A stretch of DNA of 64,000 nt from Paragonimus westermani (GCA_008508345.1 QNGE01000407.1:186001-250000); one strand, 5' to 3'; counted from the stretch's first letter, positions 48,735 through 62,493 are shown. Program-made: numbers and translations. The notes: generated by a model from the letters alone, not told the origin.

Positions 48735-48880
48735 TTTCTACACGAGTTTCGTTATGCATAACCTTGCCGTGGCCGGATTTTAACTCGTGTTATACTCACG
48801 AGGCAGCCATATTGACCATTAAGCCAGTGACCTCACGTTAGGCACAGTACTAAATTATCGTACACAAACGCTCAGTCACA
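48735..48880 (-). mobile_element. Hammerhead SINE, copy 2 (ribozyme centre deleted)
   Basis: This is the minus-strand homologue of copy 1, with matching blocks ccttgccgtggccgg, ccagtgacctcacgttaggcac and ctaaattatc. At the ribozyme position only acgagtttcg followed by ttatgcat remains, so stem II and the CUGANGA strand have been lost. It sits head-to-head with copy 3. Confidence 0.7.
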
Positions 48881-48904
48881 TTCAGTTACAACGCCCAAAT
48901 CTCA

Positions 48905-49040
48905 GGTCATACTTACAAAACCGTCGGAGATCAAATCTTGGTCGTGGCAACGATGTGCGCTACTGACGAGTTCTAGCATGCTCGAAACTCAAGTGTGGTG
49001 CTTTTTTTCGAAACGAGCTGGCTGAAAAGTCAGTCTACAA
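48905..49040 (+). mobile_element. Hammerhead SINE, copy 3 (mutated ribozyme at 48957-49001)
   Basis: The plus strand has a B box GATCAAATC (48929-48937), tcgtggcaa, then a 45 nt hammerhead-like segment and the tail cgaaacgagctggctgaaaag. In the ribozyme, CTGACGA and GAAA are kept and stem I still pairs with two G-T wobbles. However, the cleavage triplet is GTG rather than GTC and three of five stem II pairs are lost. It is predicted inactive. Confidence 0.75.
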
Positions 49041-51734
49041 AGGTTGTGATCGGCTGTGAGTGATGTTCAAGTTTTACTAACCAAAGTTCCCACCACTTAC
49101 CTAAAATCTTCATGTTTACTTTAAATGAGCTGACATCGTTTTTGGACGAACTACCAGAATGGCTGATTCACTCATTTCTGATGCCTACAGACTTATCACC
49201 TAATCCAAATGCAGCTTAGTGTCTATTTCAGGAAAGCCATTTGCAAGCGACAAAACGCGTAGGTGCCATCAAGATAACCGCGTTATTCTTAGAGTGATGC
49301 ATAGGCAAATCGGACTCCAGAACAATTTGAAACAGTTATTACGGTACAATTAATAACCTAATCAATAAAATAAGTATCGCAATAAACCACAATCATTCAC
49401 GTTTACAGGGAATATAACAACAGGTGGAATGTGCAAGTTCAAAGATACAAGCAACAAAAGAATCTTCGGTTAAGGTTAGCAATCAAGTACACAGCCGATA
49501 AGTCAGTCTGTGGACGGCGCAAGCATGTGTATTAAACACAAGTGAACCAGCCAATAGAAAGCGGTTGAAGGAGGGTCGATGGACACAAGCCGACAGACAT
49601 TCGCATGGTGATGCCTTGAGCCCTCAGGTCGGTGCGCAAACAAATTACGCACTGTCAATAGTAGAGAGGTTGCCAGGGTATGTGTAGAAAGTATGATTCG
49701 AATTGGGAATTTCAACGTGGGACTCGTAATAACAGTGAAAGGTTATCAGGAGAATTATGTGATCAGAACAAAGTATACATATGAATTGGGAAGGTTGTGG
49801 GAATTTTTCACAGAAGTACGGAAATACGTAACACAGTTGTTGAAGGTGATACTCAGACTACGTACGAGTTGTTCACTGCGAGCCTTGGAACACACGACGA
49901 AATTATCCTTTGTCCCTGATGAACTTGAGCTTGGTAACTGACAAATGCGGACAGTTTACCAGTTGAGTAGAATACGCTACGAGGGTGAGTGGTGCGTTCG
50001 CGTTCCACTCCAAATTCCTCTATCTGTTCAGAATAAACAAGTAGGCTTTTATGTACTGTATGGTTAGGAATCGTGAAAGCGTGGACATATGCACGCACAT
50101 TTACTCAGTGTGGCCTACCAATGACCAGAACAGCAACGAAACTCCCATGGTTGGCTAGCATCGATAACGCTGTGTCACCTGATGAATCGTTTCTCAGTTC
50201 CATATTTGCTTATCGCTGAGTGACCCGGAGGTATGATTCATCAAATCTTTGCGGGTATAGCAGTGTGATGAGAAGGATTTCATGCAATAAACGATGCAAG
50301 CAATGCTTGTGGCTTCTGTCCATCTTGCTTCAGCAGTTGGAGAGCAAATTATTTTGTCGAGCAGTGTATTCGATGTTTGTCAAATGACTATTCAACCGTA
50401 CGTCTACTGCTTCTATTTATACTTATCAACCACATTATATGAGCAAGTCACCTATCAATATATCGTTTACGGCGGCGATTGAACCGAAATTATGTAGCCA
50501 GTGGTGCGTCAGCAAATTCTCGTATCCATCTGCCTTTATTGGATCTTAAAAATGGATTTAATGTTATATTTGGTTTAAATCCGTCGACTAGGCTGCGTCT
50601 GATTTCTTGGACTGATCGCGCAAATCAATACCGCGGCATTGTCCGACCCGACCAGCCATGTAGTGACTGCTTCGGATTACACCCGGGTTCGCACGTGCCC
50701 TGACGTGCAGTACACACTGACTCGACCTTAACACACGCCATTTGGTAGCACAACCACTGTGAAACGGATTGCACACTGGTTTGACCACATAACTGCACCA
50801 GTATGATCATGGATACCATATCATTTAAGAACCACTTTTTTCTATACCCTTCGATATTCATTCGCACGCCAGAAGGTTCAGGCTATCTGGTACTCCGCTT
50901 GATGTCAGAGTAGGCATCGTACTGGGAAACCCAGTTAGTGCTTGCTGACGTGACCTGAAGTAGTCAATGCTCCATGCAGGTGCACTGACTAACGGGATTC
51001 TACTGAATGGATCCGAGATTTACACAAGCTTTCTGGTTCACATGCAGCAGAGTGTATGAGCAACTACTTACAGTGAACTCATCCAATTGCCATTAACTTT
51101 GTTTGGCTGGACCCTCTTTGTTGCTTAATGGATTTGCTTGATGTAGTCGGTGGTGTTTGTTGGCGATTGTTGGCTCCAACGGATTCAACTTCGGGTTGAT
51201 CAATGAAGCTAGGTGTTTGTCGGTAATCGCACGAGAGGACGATCAAATGATGGTGTGCACTGATTGATGCGACCGGACACGACAGCCAACGCTGCGCGAC
51301 CAGTTAGCACGTGAGAAATGGCCAACAAACCGTGCAACATCATTGGATCAAGAATCGACATCATGGACGCAAGGCAAATGGCACTTAATCTAATGAGAAC
51401 AAACAAGCCGTCGACAGATGAAAATAGGCGAACAACTCAGCCAATAGATCCCAGTGTCCATTATAACGAGAGCTCTGTCTTGTACTACAGTAGATTTTGA
51501 TCGGGGCCCAACCTTCGTTTTTTATTTTACGTAGAGCCACACAACAGAGATCGAAAAGTACCCTGCACAGTTTGTTTTTGACTTCGTTTTATTATCGTTC
51601 GCGCATTTGTCGGTTTCGTATGTGGACAATCTATTAGTAAGTGTTGCGAGGTTTCTGTTAACAAATCGAACGCCACGTATTATTCACAGACGACTGTCGC
51701 CGAGCGTTTGCATACTACTCGGTTGTGTCCACTG
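49041..51734. other. Intergenic, no recognised gene
   Basis: Short open frames only. This lies between the convergent SSRP1 and SNX13-like genes. Confidence 0.45.
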
Positions 51735-51865
51735 TGGAATCAATGGCGCAGGCATCAACACATGTCTCGTATACACGTAGTCGGAACCCAAGTCTCGGTC
51801 GTGACGAAGATATGCATTATTGATGATATGTCGTTTGTCTAACGATTTCTCAGTTCTCAACCGTT
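51735..51865 (+). mobile_element. Hammerhead SINE, copy 4 (degenerate)
   Basis: The plus strand reads caatggcgcaggcatcaaca (A-box region at 51744), then ctcggtcgtgacgaagatatgcat and ttgatga. This parallels the head and the start of the ribozyme of copy 1 (cccggccgtggcaaggatatgcac, ctgacga). The GAAA strand is not preserved. Confidence 0.6.
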
Positions 51866-52255
51866 CGTTTTGGTTCGCGTGAACCTGTAAACAGTTGAAC
51901 CCGGACGTGTGATTTATAATTCGAGGCCAATGAACTCTTTGTTTTCATCTTTATGTCTCGAGCTCAGACATTTCTTGAGGGTTCCTTTAGTTATATTATG
52001 TTCGCTTGTATTCCCGTTAAATCGTTGCGGATAATAAGGAATTCAAGTTGACCTCCATTGTCCGTGGATTTATTCCCACTAGCAGTGTACGCATTTGGTA
52101 ACATTAATGCAGGTGACGCATACCTGATTATTCGGATACATTCTCTCGGTTTGTACTGTGCTTTTCGAAATAAGCTTAAGCTTGTTACGTATATTCTAGC
52201 AGGTTCATTGGTTGATCGTTATGAGCCTGCCAATCGGCCATTTTTAAGGAAATGA

Positions 52256-52813
52256 TTGTTCAAGGATTTGCAGCTGGAACAATTGTTCTACAAGTTACAA
52301 ATAGAATTGATTCACCTTCACAACCCAGCGCATTCAGCCGACGAAGCTCAGTTTTCAGTCTCCTCTGCAGGTGTTCTGTATGCAACGGCTTCCAGAATAT
52401 ACGTAAGGGCTACTGTTCGCATTACTCTCATGCTTTTCGATGGCCTAGCACAATCATCCAACGCCATATACAAACGAATCCTGGACGCTGGGCTTTTGTA
52501 TTTAGTTCGGCACACCACTATAGGCCTGCCGATAGTTTGTTTGTTGCAGAGGACGTTGGAACAGCAGTTTTGTGTAAAACACCTGGTGTGCGTTCTGGTC
52601 ATAATCTATTTGATCCAAACCCCGAGACAACAGTATAGCAATACGAACAAGCCTACTTTCTTACCACCATTGGATATTCCAGATACGACGCACATTTGCC
52701 CTCCAGCAAAACTAACAGAGGCCAATGTCCATGTTGGTACCGTCAGATATACGGCGGCTACGCTAGAGGGTGTCGATCTTTGTTTCCATCGGGAAGACAA
52801 ACATTTAACCTAA
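52256..52813 (+). other. 185-codon open frame, unrecognised
   Basis: This is the longest uninterrupted plus-strand frame in the right third of the window outside SSRP1. The translation starts MFKDLQLEQLFYKL and ends with GVDLCFHREDKHLT. A second frame of 128 codons overlaps it. I see no family motif and no splice evidence. Confidence 0.25.
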
Positions 52814-55693
52814 CTGGTTGGCACATTTAAACGAATACAGCGAAAGACTGGACACAACTAGTCGCCTGTTCTTTATGAGAAGTTTAAATTAGAGGGATTT
52901 TCATAATCGATCTGGTGGTGGTAGTGTCCTTTTATTCGCTAACGGGATAGCTACTAGGGTGAAACGCAACATTTTTATCCCACTAAAATATCTAACCTTC
53001 GATCGTTGGACCCAAGGCTTAACCTTTGTCCCGATTTTCGCTAGATTCCCCTAATATTCTATCTCCTTCCGTTCAGTAGCATTGCTATGCTTGTGAACAT
53101 GGACTTGCTGGCTGACGTTTGTTGACCGTGCTTAGTCAACATTTTGTTGAGACTCGGTGTTAGGCAAGCCATCACACAACTACAATCAATTTGGTGCTCT
53201 CTAATCCGCTGTTCTCGAGTTTTACGTGACTATCGTATAAGAACTCGCACGGTTGACCCGATCTAACAAACAATCGGCCGCAGCAGCTGGCGTTCCACAT
53301 CACGGTCGATTTCGCACGGGTTTGTAGCCAGATTCTTCTTTCCCAGGGAACATCAGACTCAGAAGTTGTGACGCTGTAATGAAATCTATTTTTCCGTCTA
53401 AAACCGCCTCCTTCCTCGAGAAAACATTTTATCCAGTCAGAGTGGGCGGAAATGTGAACAATCAAGAGGCAGTCTTCGGTATTTTCTCCCACCTGTTCGA
53501 CTTCTATTTCGCTATACCCACGGTGGCTTAGTGACCTTAACTACTGTTTACAGTAAATATCCTTCTATTTCCTGAATCGAGAATGTTTGCAGGTCGCTAT
53601 GCGCCATATAAATAACTTGTAATTTTCCTTTTGTCACACGTTGGGGTGGACAGGTTCATTTTGCATCCGTCTTTTGGTTTATCTTGAGAACAATTAACGG
53701 AGGCAATCGTGGTATTTTCGGTGCCAAGATTTTCCGTGCTACTTACTAAGAGGAAGAGAATCCGCTTCTATCAAGCGCATTACTATACCAGGGACGAACC
53801 AGCGTATTCCTTCGAGGTCTTGCAACACACGCCACTCTGGATGTTCGAATTTTTTGTATCCCGTGTCATTTTGGCAACGTTGCGCAAAAGTTGGTTACAC
53901 GATTTCCGTCGTAGAACTGATAGTGTTCGTCCTCGGTTGCTAGTTTTTGTGTGAAAACATTGCGTGCATCTGAGTCTATTCCTCGAATTTTTGTTGCGCC
54001 ACTGAATCACATTCCATATTGTTTGGCCTGCGCTGCGTTATCTTAGGAGATAGCGTATCCACAAGCGGAACGATGCTTCTTCCGGATAAACTGCAAGCAA
54101 CAGCAGCAGAGATTCCTGGACCCTACTCTCTTAAGTAACTTTGTCGGTTCTATTGAAATCTTTACCGGTGTTCAACTCTAGTGTTCATCTAGCGACCACT
54201 TACTAATTTGCTTTGAGATATGGTTGACCCTTTCCGTCTACAACTGTCGCACAGAAATCCCTCAGTGAGTTAAAAACAAACCCAGGCAACAGTAAACCAT
54301 TTTCTCACCATTATCAACGAATCGCCGTATGAACAATAACTGTGGATGTAGTAGACACGTCTGTGAAAAGAGTCCTGTAGTAATAACTCGACGATGGCTC
54401 GTGCCCACTCACCCCCCCTTCCGACTATCTACAATCAACCAATATAGCGCTTATGGTATGTTCTGGAATTGAGAAGCTGAATCGTCGTCAGAGAGCACAA
54501 ACGGCCAAAATACATTCAACGCTGACAGAAACACCTCCAAGAAGACTCGGCACCTGAACTGTATTGCTTAGTTCGCGATCAATATCCATCGTACTTAATA
54601 TATTTCGAGACCAACAGCGCGTTCATGCCATGACCATAAGAAAATACAGCACAATCGATCTAAAAACTCTAACTGCACGGACCAACGGTCCAGCGAAAGA
54701 ACATCTATTAGATTTCGTCAAACTTAAGCGCGTCCCAACGCATCCGTTAGAAGCGATGGCTATGCGTGACACTTCGCACCGCATTCCACGTGGAGTTATA
54801 CCGTTAACTCCTAGCCGTAAATTTCTGCCAATGTTACACCGCATGATGTGTCCAGGCATACGCTTCACAGTCGGAATGGCTTGTCTATACTTCTTCCAGT
54901 GTAAGGTGTCGATGTCCCAAGTGAGTTAATTAGATTTCAAAGACGAACGAGGTAGGCTGAAAAACAGGGATTGGTTGGCTGTTACAGAGTGAACCAAGTT
55001 AGCTTGCCCAGACCCCGTTACTTGAGACATCTCGAAGTGATATTGAGACATCTTAAACCGGAAATGATGCAATGGTGCGTCAACTGCGGCTCTCACACCA
55101 GGTCGAAAGGGCGCCTGCATGTTCAGTGATCCCAAACTCATCGCCACACACACTCCTCGACAAGCAGTCTTGCCGCCTAAGAACAACTTTTCCAATAAAT
55201 GCACACTAAAACAGTCGGCCTTATTCACTCTCCAATCCCAAAACGGTTACATCGATTTATATGCCGAACCATAATTGCCCGTCAGAAGCCGTTGCACGGG
55301 TATCCGTAGAACGGCGAGTCGTCCAGCCTGTCACCCTACTGCGGTGACTGTTGACTGTCAGTCGTACTTTGAATTAACGTTTTCACTTCTTAACACGCAG
55401 AGACGTAGACGAATTAACACTACCAACTATCACACAACAGATAATAGATTGGTTGCACGTTCTGAATTTTCCGGTAACAACTCTTCATGGCAGAAGAAGC
55501 TCTGCAGTTAGGTCCGTTGAGTATTCGAAAGTAGACGTACGTACGGCTTCACCTCAATTAGTCGATATGTTTTCCTTGGGGGCTCCACTCTCAACAAGAA
55601 CCATCAACTTCGCTGGAAGCAGCGAGTTCCTAGTCCAGCAATTGCGCCGAATTAGACAGATCCCACTGAGGGAACAGATTTCACCGAAATAGG

Positions 55694-56060
55694 TTGATGC
55701 CTGTCTGTCCATCTTTTCCCGTCGCTATTCCTCGACGGTCATTGTGGCGACAACATGCAGAGAAACTGAGATTAATGGGACGATATGATACAACTCCTCT
55801 ATTGGAGCGCAACGAGAGTGACGATCAACTATCGAGAGTGAAGCCAACACCTATCGAGAAACACGACGAACCCGATGGGCGAATTGATGCGCGAACACTA
55901 CCTGCTTCACAGACAGCTATTCTGCCTAGTATTAACACGGCTTCTGCCACGGTCACAACACCATTTAAATCAGCAAAACAAAACCATCACAGCGGGTGTG
56001 GTCGAGAATTGACGAGACCACGGTGATTCGCAAAGTACGTTGACGCTATTTGTGCATGGT
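55694..56060 (+). pseudogene. Ty3/gypsy-like pol, C-terminal end (possible)
   Basis: The frame contains SLWRQHAEKLRLMGRYDTT, resembling the W.RH.DQLR block at the end of Ty3/gypsy integrases. It ends with SGCGRELTRPR, a stop and FAKYVDA, resembling the TTRSGR..RRP.RF.NYV tail typical of these polyproteins. Upstream frames at 55.3-55.7 kb are in the same orientation but I cannot align them. Trematode CsRn1-like elements would be a natural source. Confidence 0.45.
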
Positions 56061-59000
56061 TTTTCCGCCATTTTTCTTTTGATTGGCTTTAGACTGTGCA
56101 CATCCGATACTATCTGTATACGCTTGCACACCTTCCAGTAGGCATGCCGATGATCCAATCAAGCTGTCAAAAACGCATTGTGATATGACACCTGTAGATC
56201 ATGATACAGACAAGCATTCAGCTCCCCGGACGTTCGGATCAGTTTGAACGGTGTTGATGCACAAGCTTGAGTTGTGAATCGGTCTGCATGGTTCGCAACA
56301 ATGAACATAATGTTTTCAGATCTGGTTACCTTGTTTGTTACAATGCAGTCAAAAGCCCACAATGTTCCTGGGAAACAGTTCAGGGTCGGGCATTCTTTTT
56401 GTTACCATTACGTCTTACTGAAACAACTCTGAATGTACTCCAACACGGTCTTATCTCCGAAATTAACCTCATGTCAGCTAATGGGATTTCTAAGCCGGCT
56501 GAACCCATCAGTACGGGGCCATTTCAGTATAAAAACTGTACAGAGGAGATGTATAGCCGCAAGACAATTTGATACAGCCAAATGATCGTCAACAAAGTTT
56601 TTGATTCCACAGTTTTCCACATAACAGCTGTCTACTGTGTATCCATGGGTGAGGTTCGAAAACAGTGCAATAAGATGAGAAACCGATTCGCTAATGAATA
56701 TGGTACGTCGAGCGTCGAGGCCGCGCACATAGGTACATCAACAAGAGCAATTGTTAGCATCCATCGCTTAGACGTCTGAAATAATATACTAGACAAGATC
56801 GGAGTCCAAATTCCCTCAAAGCCACTTTTGCACTGAATCTGAAAAATGACTTCCGTGAGTGAATGACACTTCCTTATTACGTCACAGTAAGTCAGCATAT
56901 CAGTTTAACTGCAGATCTACCAGTAGGTTTTCCACCAATAACTGACCTTGTTGCTTATTACCAAACAAGGATCTCAGCTACTGCGGTCTTCGAGGACTCC
57001 TATCGTTTGCGGCGTTGTGAAATAGTCCCGTAACCGGTTGAAAATTAAAATGTGTACGCCATCAGCCGTGCACTTCGGATTAGAGATATTTCATTACCGC
57101 CAATCAGGCTGCACCGAGTGGGCAGACTGTTTAGAAAAATGTCACCATCCATGGAGCAAGCATTTGGCAAAGCTCCAGTCTCACGACCGAAAGCCGAGCT
57201 AGTAAAAACGGACCCAAGTATTCGGTATATCAACGGAGATCGTATTATACCCTGTTTTGTTCAAAGCGGAAACTGAGGGCTGGAAGAAACTGTAAGCGGA
57301 TCAAACGATGACACAGTCACGGCTACGAAAACCTGGGTCTTTCCACTGAATAAGATAGATAAAGTTTATAAGTCTATGAACTTCACAATATCTACATCAC
57401 TAGATGGGATGCCTTTGAACGTGATTTTCGTAAACTGGTTGACTTTCCTTCCAATTACGGGCGCTGGATGTTGATAAGTGTCCAGTTTCACAAAGCGTTT
57501 GCAAATTCGTCAAATCATGTTCATGGCAGTGTTCGCAGCGCGCCTACGTTGCAGATTGCCAAGTAGACTGAAACAATCAGGTGACCATAAAGTTAACTGA
57601 CTGCAAGAAAATGACTCCACTGACATCAGAAAATACTCCAGGGGGTCAGTTATATTTAGTTGACGTTTTACGCGGCAAAACGTATAAATGTTTTTTTTAA
57701 AAAGACTATAGTACATCGCAAACTGGTTAGCTAGGTGGGTAATCAAGACATTTCATTGCTAAGCCTATTAAATTGACTGTTCAGTTGCCAATAAGAACTG
57801 GACACAAAGAGAAGCACAAAGGTGACAATGAAGCTATCCATCAGCTACGGTTTTCAAAGGGGCGAGAGAAGAAATCAAACGAAAGACAACGTAGACGACG
57901 TACATCAGATAGTTGAGAACAGACGACAGTCATGCATGAACATGGCAACTACGTCCACTGTTTGTTGGGCACAATTGTTTCTCAATAATGGATTCGAACT
58001 GCGCTTGATGTGGACGGAAAAGGATGTACAATACAGACTCCAACAAAAAATGCACGAAACGACGATTCAGACGCTGCTCTTGCAACATCCGAAACATACG
58101 TGCCACACCCCGACGGGTAGTCTCATGACCCAGAAATTGCGCCAGATCCACTGTGGAATAATGTACAAAAAGGTAGTGGGTAACTGAGACATAAAAAATG
58201 CAGGCACGAGATTTTATTCACACAAGCTTAACTGTATAAATGAGTAGAAATTTATCACATGAAACATAACAGTGTCTGAACTCAAGAATACCGACCATTA
58301 ACATCTACCTGAATTACAATGAACAGAATAACATTAATAATATTGATGTTAGTAATAATGACATTTCCGAAAACGTTCGCCTCAGATTGCACGCTATTCA
58401 CCACTGTTTGTCAGTTTCATGGTAAAACATAAAACGTGGAATAACGGACAAAAATAGCCTTTAAGAAGCGAACACAATGTTGCCAAGCAAGAGTTATGGC
58501 CTTTTATCAGGCAACTGAGTGCGCCAAGATACTACAGAAAATGCAGTCGAGTGGAAAAACAGCAGAAACCTCAACTCAAGAACTCGGACTTGACTTACAT
58601 TGCGAAAAAATCGTGAAAGTTAGCAGTAGACAAGGTCGTCTCATTAAAAAAAAAAGGTAGAACGCATAGGAAAACACGCAGTTGTGCCCAGTAATACAAG
58701 AAATGCCGTGGAATGCCGTCGAATAAACCGTACGGATACGACAAATGAAGGATAACTGATGCTGGATCTTTCAGAGGGAACTTGTGGACTTCCTCCAGAA
58801 GCACCCTCCACTGTAAATCATTACCTAAAAAAGTACCGTTTGTCATTTTGTCTAAATGCGAACAAGGCTGTTATTAAAACCGTTCAGAGACCGGCTATTA
58901 AGAGAATCATGGAGTCCATATCCATAGAGATTGGCAGCATCAGGTCAGTTGTCAAGTGACTACAGGCATCTACAAAGGGACGTATTGCTAATTTATAAAA

Positions 59001-59727
59001 TTATACAAACACTTGATCACCCACTAGGAAACTACCTCCTACTGACCAGATATAAGTGATTAGGGAGTCACCCTCATGTGACTTACCAACACACAAACCA
59101 TTGCGTGGGTGAAGTTAGTTTCCAGTTTGAGTCTACTTACTCCAGAAGGCACTGCCCATCTTTGCCATCATGGCTGGCTCGGCTGAGATGTTTCAAGTCC
59201 TAGGGTCAGTCGGGACGACAGATCTCGTGACTCTTTCCATAATACACGATCATAGGTCACCAGATGTGTCTTTTGGTTTAACTGTTGCATGTTATTCTTT
59301 GCTATCAACAGGTTTGAGATGTTTGCATGTTACGCCGCTGTTCTTAATTACGACAGTTCTCCCAACATATGGATCGATCAACAGATCTCGTTCTCTGACT
59401 ACCACAAAGACGCACAGGACCCTAAACTTTTTTCTTCTCGCATAAACATACGAATACTAAGTAAACTCACGTTTTCCAGTTCAACTGTAGAAAAAAGCAC
59501 TCATTTGCTTCAAAGCACGAAATCTTGCAGACATACCCAATGTTGAACGCAAAAATGGAGGAAAGACATACTCAAACTGATGTCCAAAATATTGTGGAAT
59601 AATTTCAAACGTTAAACGATTATTTAGAAGTGGGAGAACGAGAAAGTAACGAGTAGGCTAAGTTGAGCTGTTCATTCTGAACACCGCTTTCTGATACAAG
59701 AACTGAGTGGAAACAATGAGACGGTAC
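56061..59727. other. No recognised gene; could hold remaining 3 prime exons of the SNX13-like gene
   Basis: Given the exon at 59728-59902 on the minus strand, the rest of its Nexin_C domain should lie to the left. No minus-strand frame here shows the expected conserved pattern. Plus-strand frames of 74-121 codons (57052-57276, 57822-58187) have no known motifs. Confidence 0.35.
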
Positions 59728-59902
59728 CTGAAACAGAACCCAACAGCATAGTGCGGCAAAGAACACGTGTACGCAATTTAGTCTCCTTGTCTCGTTCCCC
59801 GGGTCGCGTGGTCGAGTGTGTTGGGTCGGTTGGCGGCCACACGGAATCGCGGAGGTAGGCGATAAATTCGGCCAATCGATTAGGGCTTGTGTATTCGTTC
59901 GC
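59728..59902 (-). CDS. SNX13: SNX13-like sorting nexin, Nexin_C domain exon
   Basis: This is a 175 nt minus-strand exon with acceptor ttgtttttcag and donor TTTCAG followed by gtaccg. It is open in phase 0 and ends in phase 1. The translation contains AEFIAYLRDSVWPP and RDKETKLRTRVLCRTMLL, matching the RDxxWP...RDKxxxxRTRV signature of the Nexin_C domain in sorting nexin 13. It follows the 62494-62658 exon across a 2.6 kb intron in matching phase. It is GC-richer than its surroundings, as expected for coding sequence. The next exon, which should carry the rest of Nexin_C, was not recognised to the left. The gene either has a long intron or is incomplete here. Confidence 0.78.
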
Positions 59903-61924
59903 CTGAAAAACAAGGCACATTAAAATCACATTTATGGTGCAGGTTTTCATCATTCGAGTATTCTGACACGATGCAAAAGCAACAGACCGTCGGATTGTAG
60001 CTACGGCATGTGCCGCCCAGAAACTATGGTCTCATAAGTGTGCGCGAAAAGAGGTACAACAAAATCTGATAAACAGACAGATGGATTCGCGATACGATGC
60101 TGAAGTAGAAGGTTTCGATCAGAACAATCATGAAGGTTGACTTCAACTAGGTGCATTGCACATCGTTTCGCGAATGATATTACAGTAGAGCTATTGACCA
60201 CGGGGAAGGATTGCATAGCAACCAGTATGTCACTGTGCAGACAATCACTAGCCCAAAAACTCAATGATCGCGGTAAAGAGGACGCATAAATCAGGAAACG
60301 CATAAGTGTATTTTGACAATTACGAGTGGTAAGGCGTGAATCGATGCGCTATCTGTCGATAAGGAAACAACCATTAAGGCTGAAACAGGATTCTAGGCGT
60401 GTGAGGCAAAACGTATAAGAGGTGCAGAGTTCGGTTTGATGACGTGCATATAAGAACCTACCAAATACACTGGATGAGTGCAGTCCAACGAAAGTTATCC
60501 AGTTCTCTACCAGAGACATGACAACCAACTATGTCACCGTTGTACTCGCTAGACGTCCAGTAAGAGATTTCGTTATCTGGCGCTGCATAATAAAGTGGAA
60601 TCCCTCCTAGCTTACTCGATGACAGCGCTTGTAATAACTCCAAAAATATAGAGATTTCTTCGGTAGGTTTCCACAAACTCCACTTCAGCTCACAAACCAC
60701 GTACGATATCTATACAACAACCAGAAAACCCTGAATGATCCGAAAAAACGATCAGTCAATAGCCAGCTTCATAACAGCATCAGCATTGGGTAATAGTATG
60801 ACACTTTTATTTGATAAAAATTGAGCATGACCCCTAACTGATCGCAACGCTAGCAATCATCATGTTCTCGTACATCCCCATAATTTAAGACCGACGATTC
60901 ACCAGCCATATTGCCACAAAATATTTTTTTTTAGTATCCCCACGTCCTCTGACTGGAGTGAGTAAAACCACTTGCTGTTAGTATTGTTAAAAGCAAAGAG
61001 CAGTGGAATATTAGATCACAAAAGCAGAAAAGCAAACCCGATAACCCAAGAGCTTAGTAACTTAGACGAAATATTCTTTACGGAACCAGTGTATGACGAC
61101 TCAGATCAGATAGGACATGATATTTTACGGTCTGCAACTAAAGAACTGTCTGAATATCATTTAACTTATACTTGCGTTCAGAATGCAGGGATCAGTGGGA
61201 AAATGTCAAAGATTGATACTGGTGTATAAATGTCGTACAGATATGCTGAACCGAAGACTGCTGGTTTAGACAAACAGGACGAACACAGAGAAGAGTCGGT
61301 AATTAAAAAGCACTGCCTGAACGCAAGCCTTTGACATGAACACCCTGTGAAGAAACCGCCCAGGTGAACGTGAAAATAAGGGGATGTTTACAATTTCCAA
61401 CGCATCGTTTCTTTGATTGCATTTTCTTCACAGAGAGTACAGCAAAGCAGCAAAAAGAGACATGACCCCGAAGTCGACCAACAGCCAGTCTACCCAACTT
61501 ATCGAGTCATGGCCAAGGATCACAGACAAGGATAAGAACGCGGCCTTCAGTAGTTAGTCTACATACTGGCAATCGCGTTTACGATACTGTTGCATGGCAG
61601 CACCCATCCCTCCAGTATCCTATGTGGGTCCGCATCTTTTGTCCAGCGTGACGTCGGGTCAACTATTCAAATCTTAAACACTGAATGAATGAACCCGCTT
61701 GACTCTTGTCACCAGGTACCCTTCTTCTCTAGATTCGTCATTGCCGAGAAGCCACCTCTGTAAAGGCAAGTGCAGGAGGCAGATCGAAGATGGTTGTTGA
61801 AGATATCCTCATCCAATCAGTGAAAAGCCTGTGTGGTGCTCCAGTGGGCATGAAATCAGTACCGTAAGTGTTATCATTGGGACTTGTTTTGAACAATGTA
61901 GCGGCAATCAATAAGTCATTGTAG

Positions 61925-62035
61925 GTCGGACTCGCCTCCCAGGCTGGGGACCTCTCGACTCATAGAGTCGGTGGTTGGAGACGTTAGGTGAAATGGTGGC
62001 TAATCGAGCTCAGTGACGTGACATCGTTGGTTAGC
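61925..62035 (+). repeat. RTE-like LINE 3 prime end remnant
   Basis: The segment ctggggacctctcgactcat...agagtcgg...cgagctcagtgacgtga matches the reverse complement of about 40640-40745, which follows the RTE C-terminus. No coding part of the element is recognisable upstream here. It lies in the intron between the two SNX13-like exons. Confidence 0.65.
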
Positions 62036-62493
62036 ACATCTGTTTGTGAAGTGAGTGCGTTTAATGACGCGGGGCAGTGAAAGCCTCAAGGAGGTTGCCT
62101 TGTTGATGATGCCTTATCTTCATCTAGGGTCTGGTTGCTTGTTTGCAAGCTGTACGTACCTTGATGATGGATGTTTGGATATAGACGTAGCTGTTTTTCT
62201 TTAGTAGTCAGCTTCTTTCTCGTCGCCTTCTTGTTTCCATTCTCTCTTCCTAAACAGGGTTTGCCTTCTTTCTTCATAGTTGTGTGGATCAGTGTGAACC
62301 ACTGATGTATTGCTGTCCATGATGATAATGATGACGAAGCAATGTATTCAGAAATTTACGTCCAGACTCAGTTGCCAGCATGGCTCATTGGAAAAGAATC
62401 CCAACCTCTACAAATCGATGTGTGAACTCAAAAACCGAATTACACTGCACCGAAAAAATATAAGTCACTGTGGCTGAATCTTAATTAACTCAC

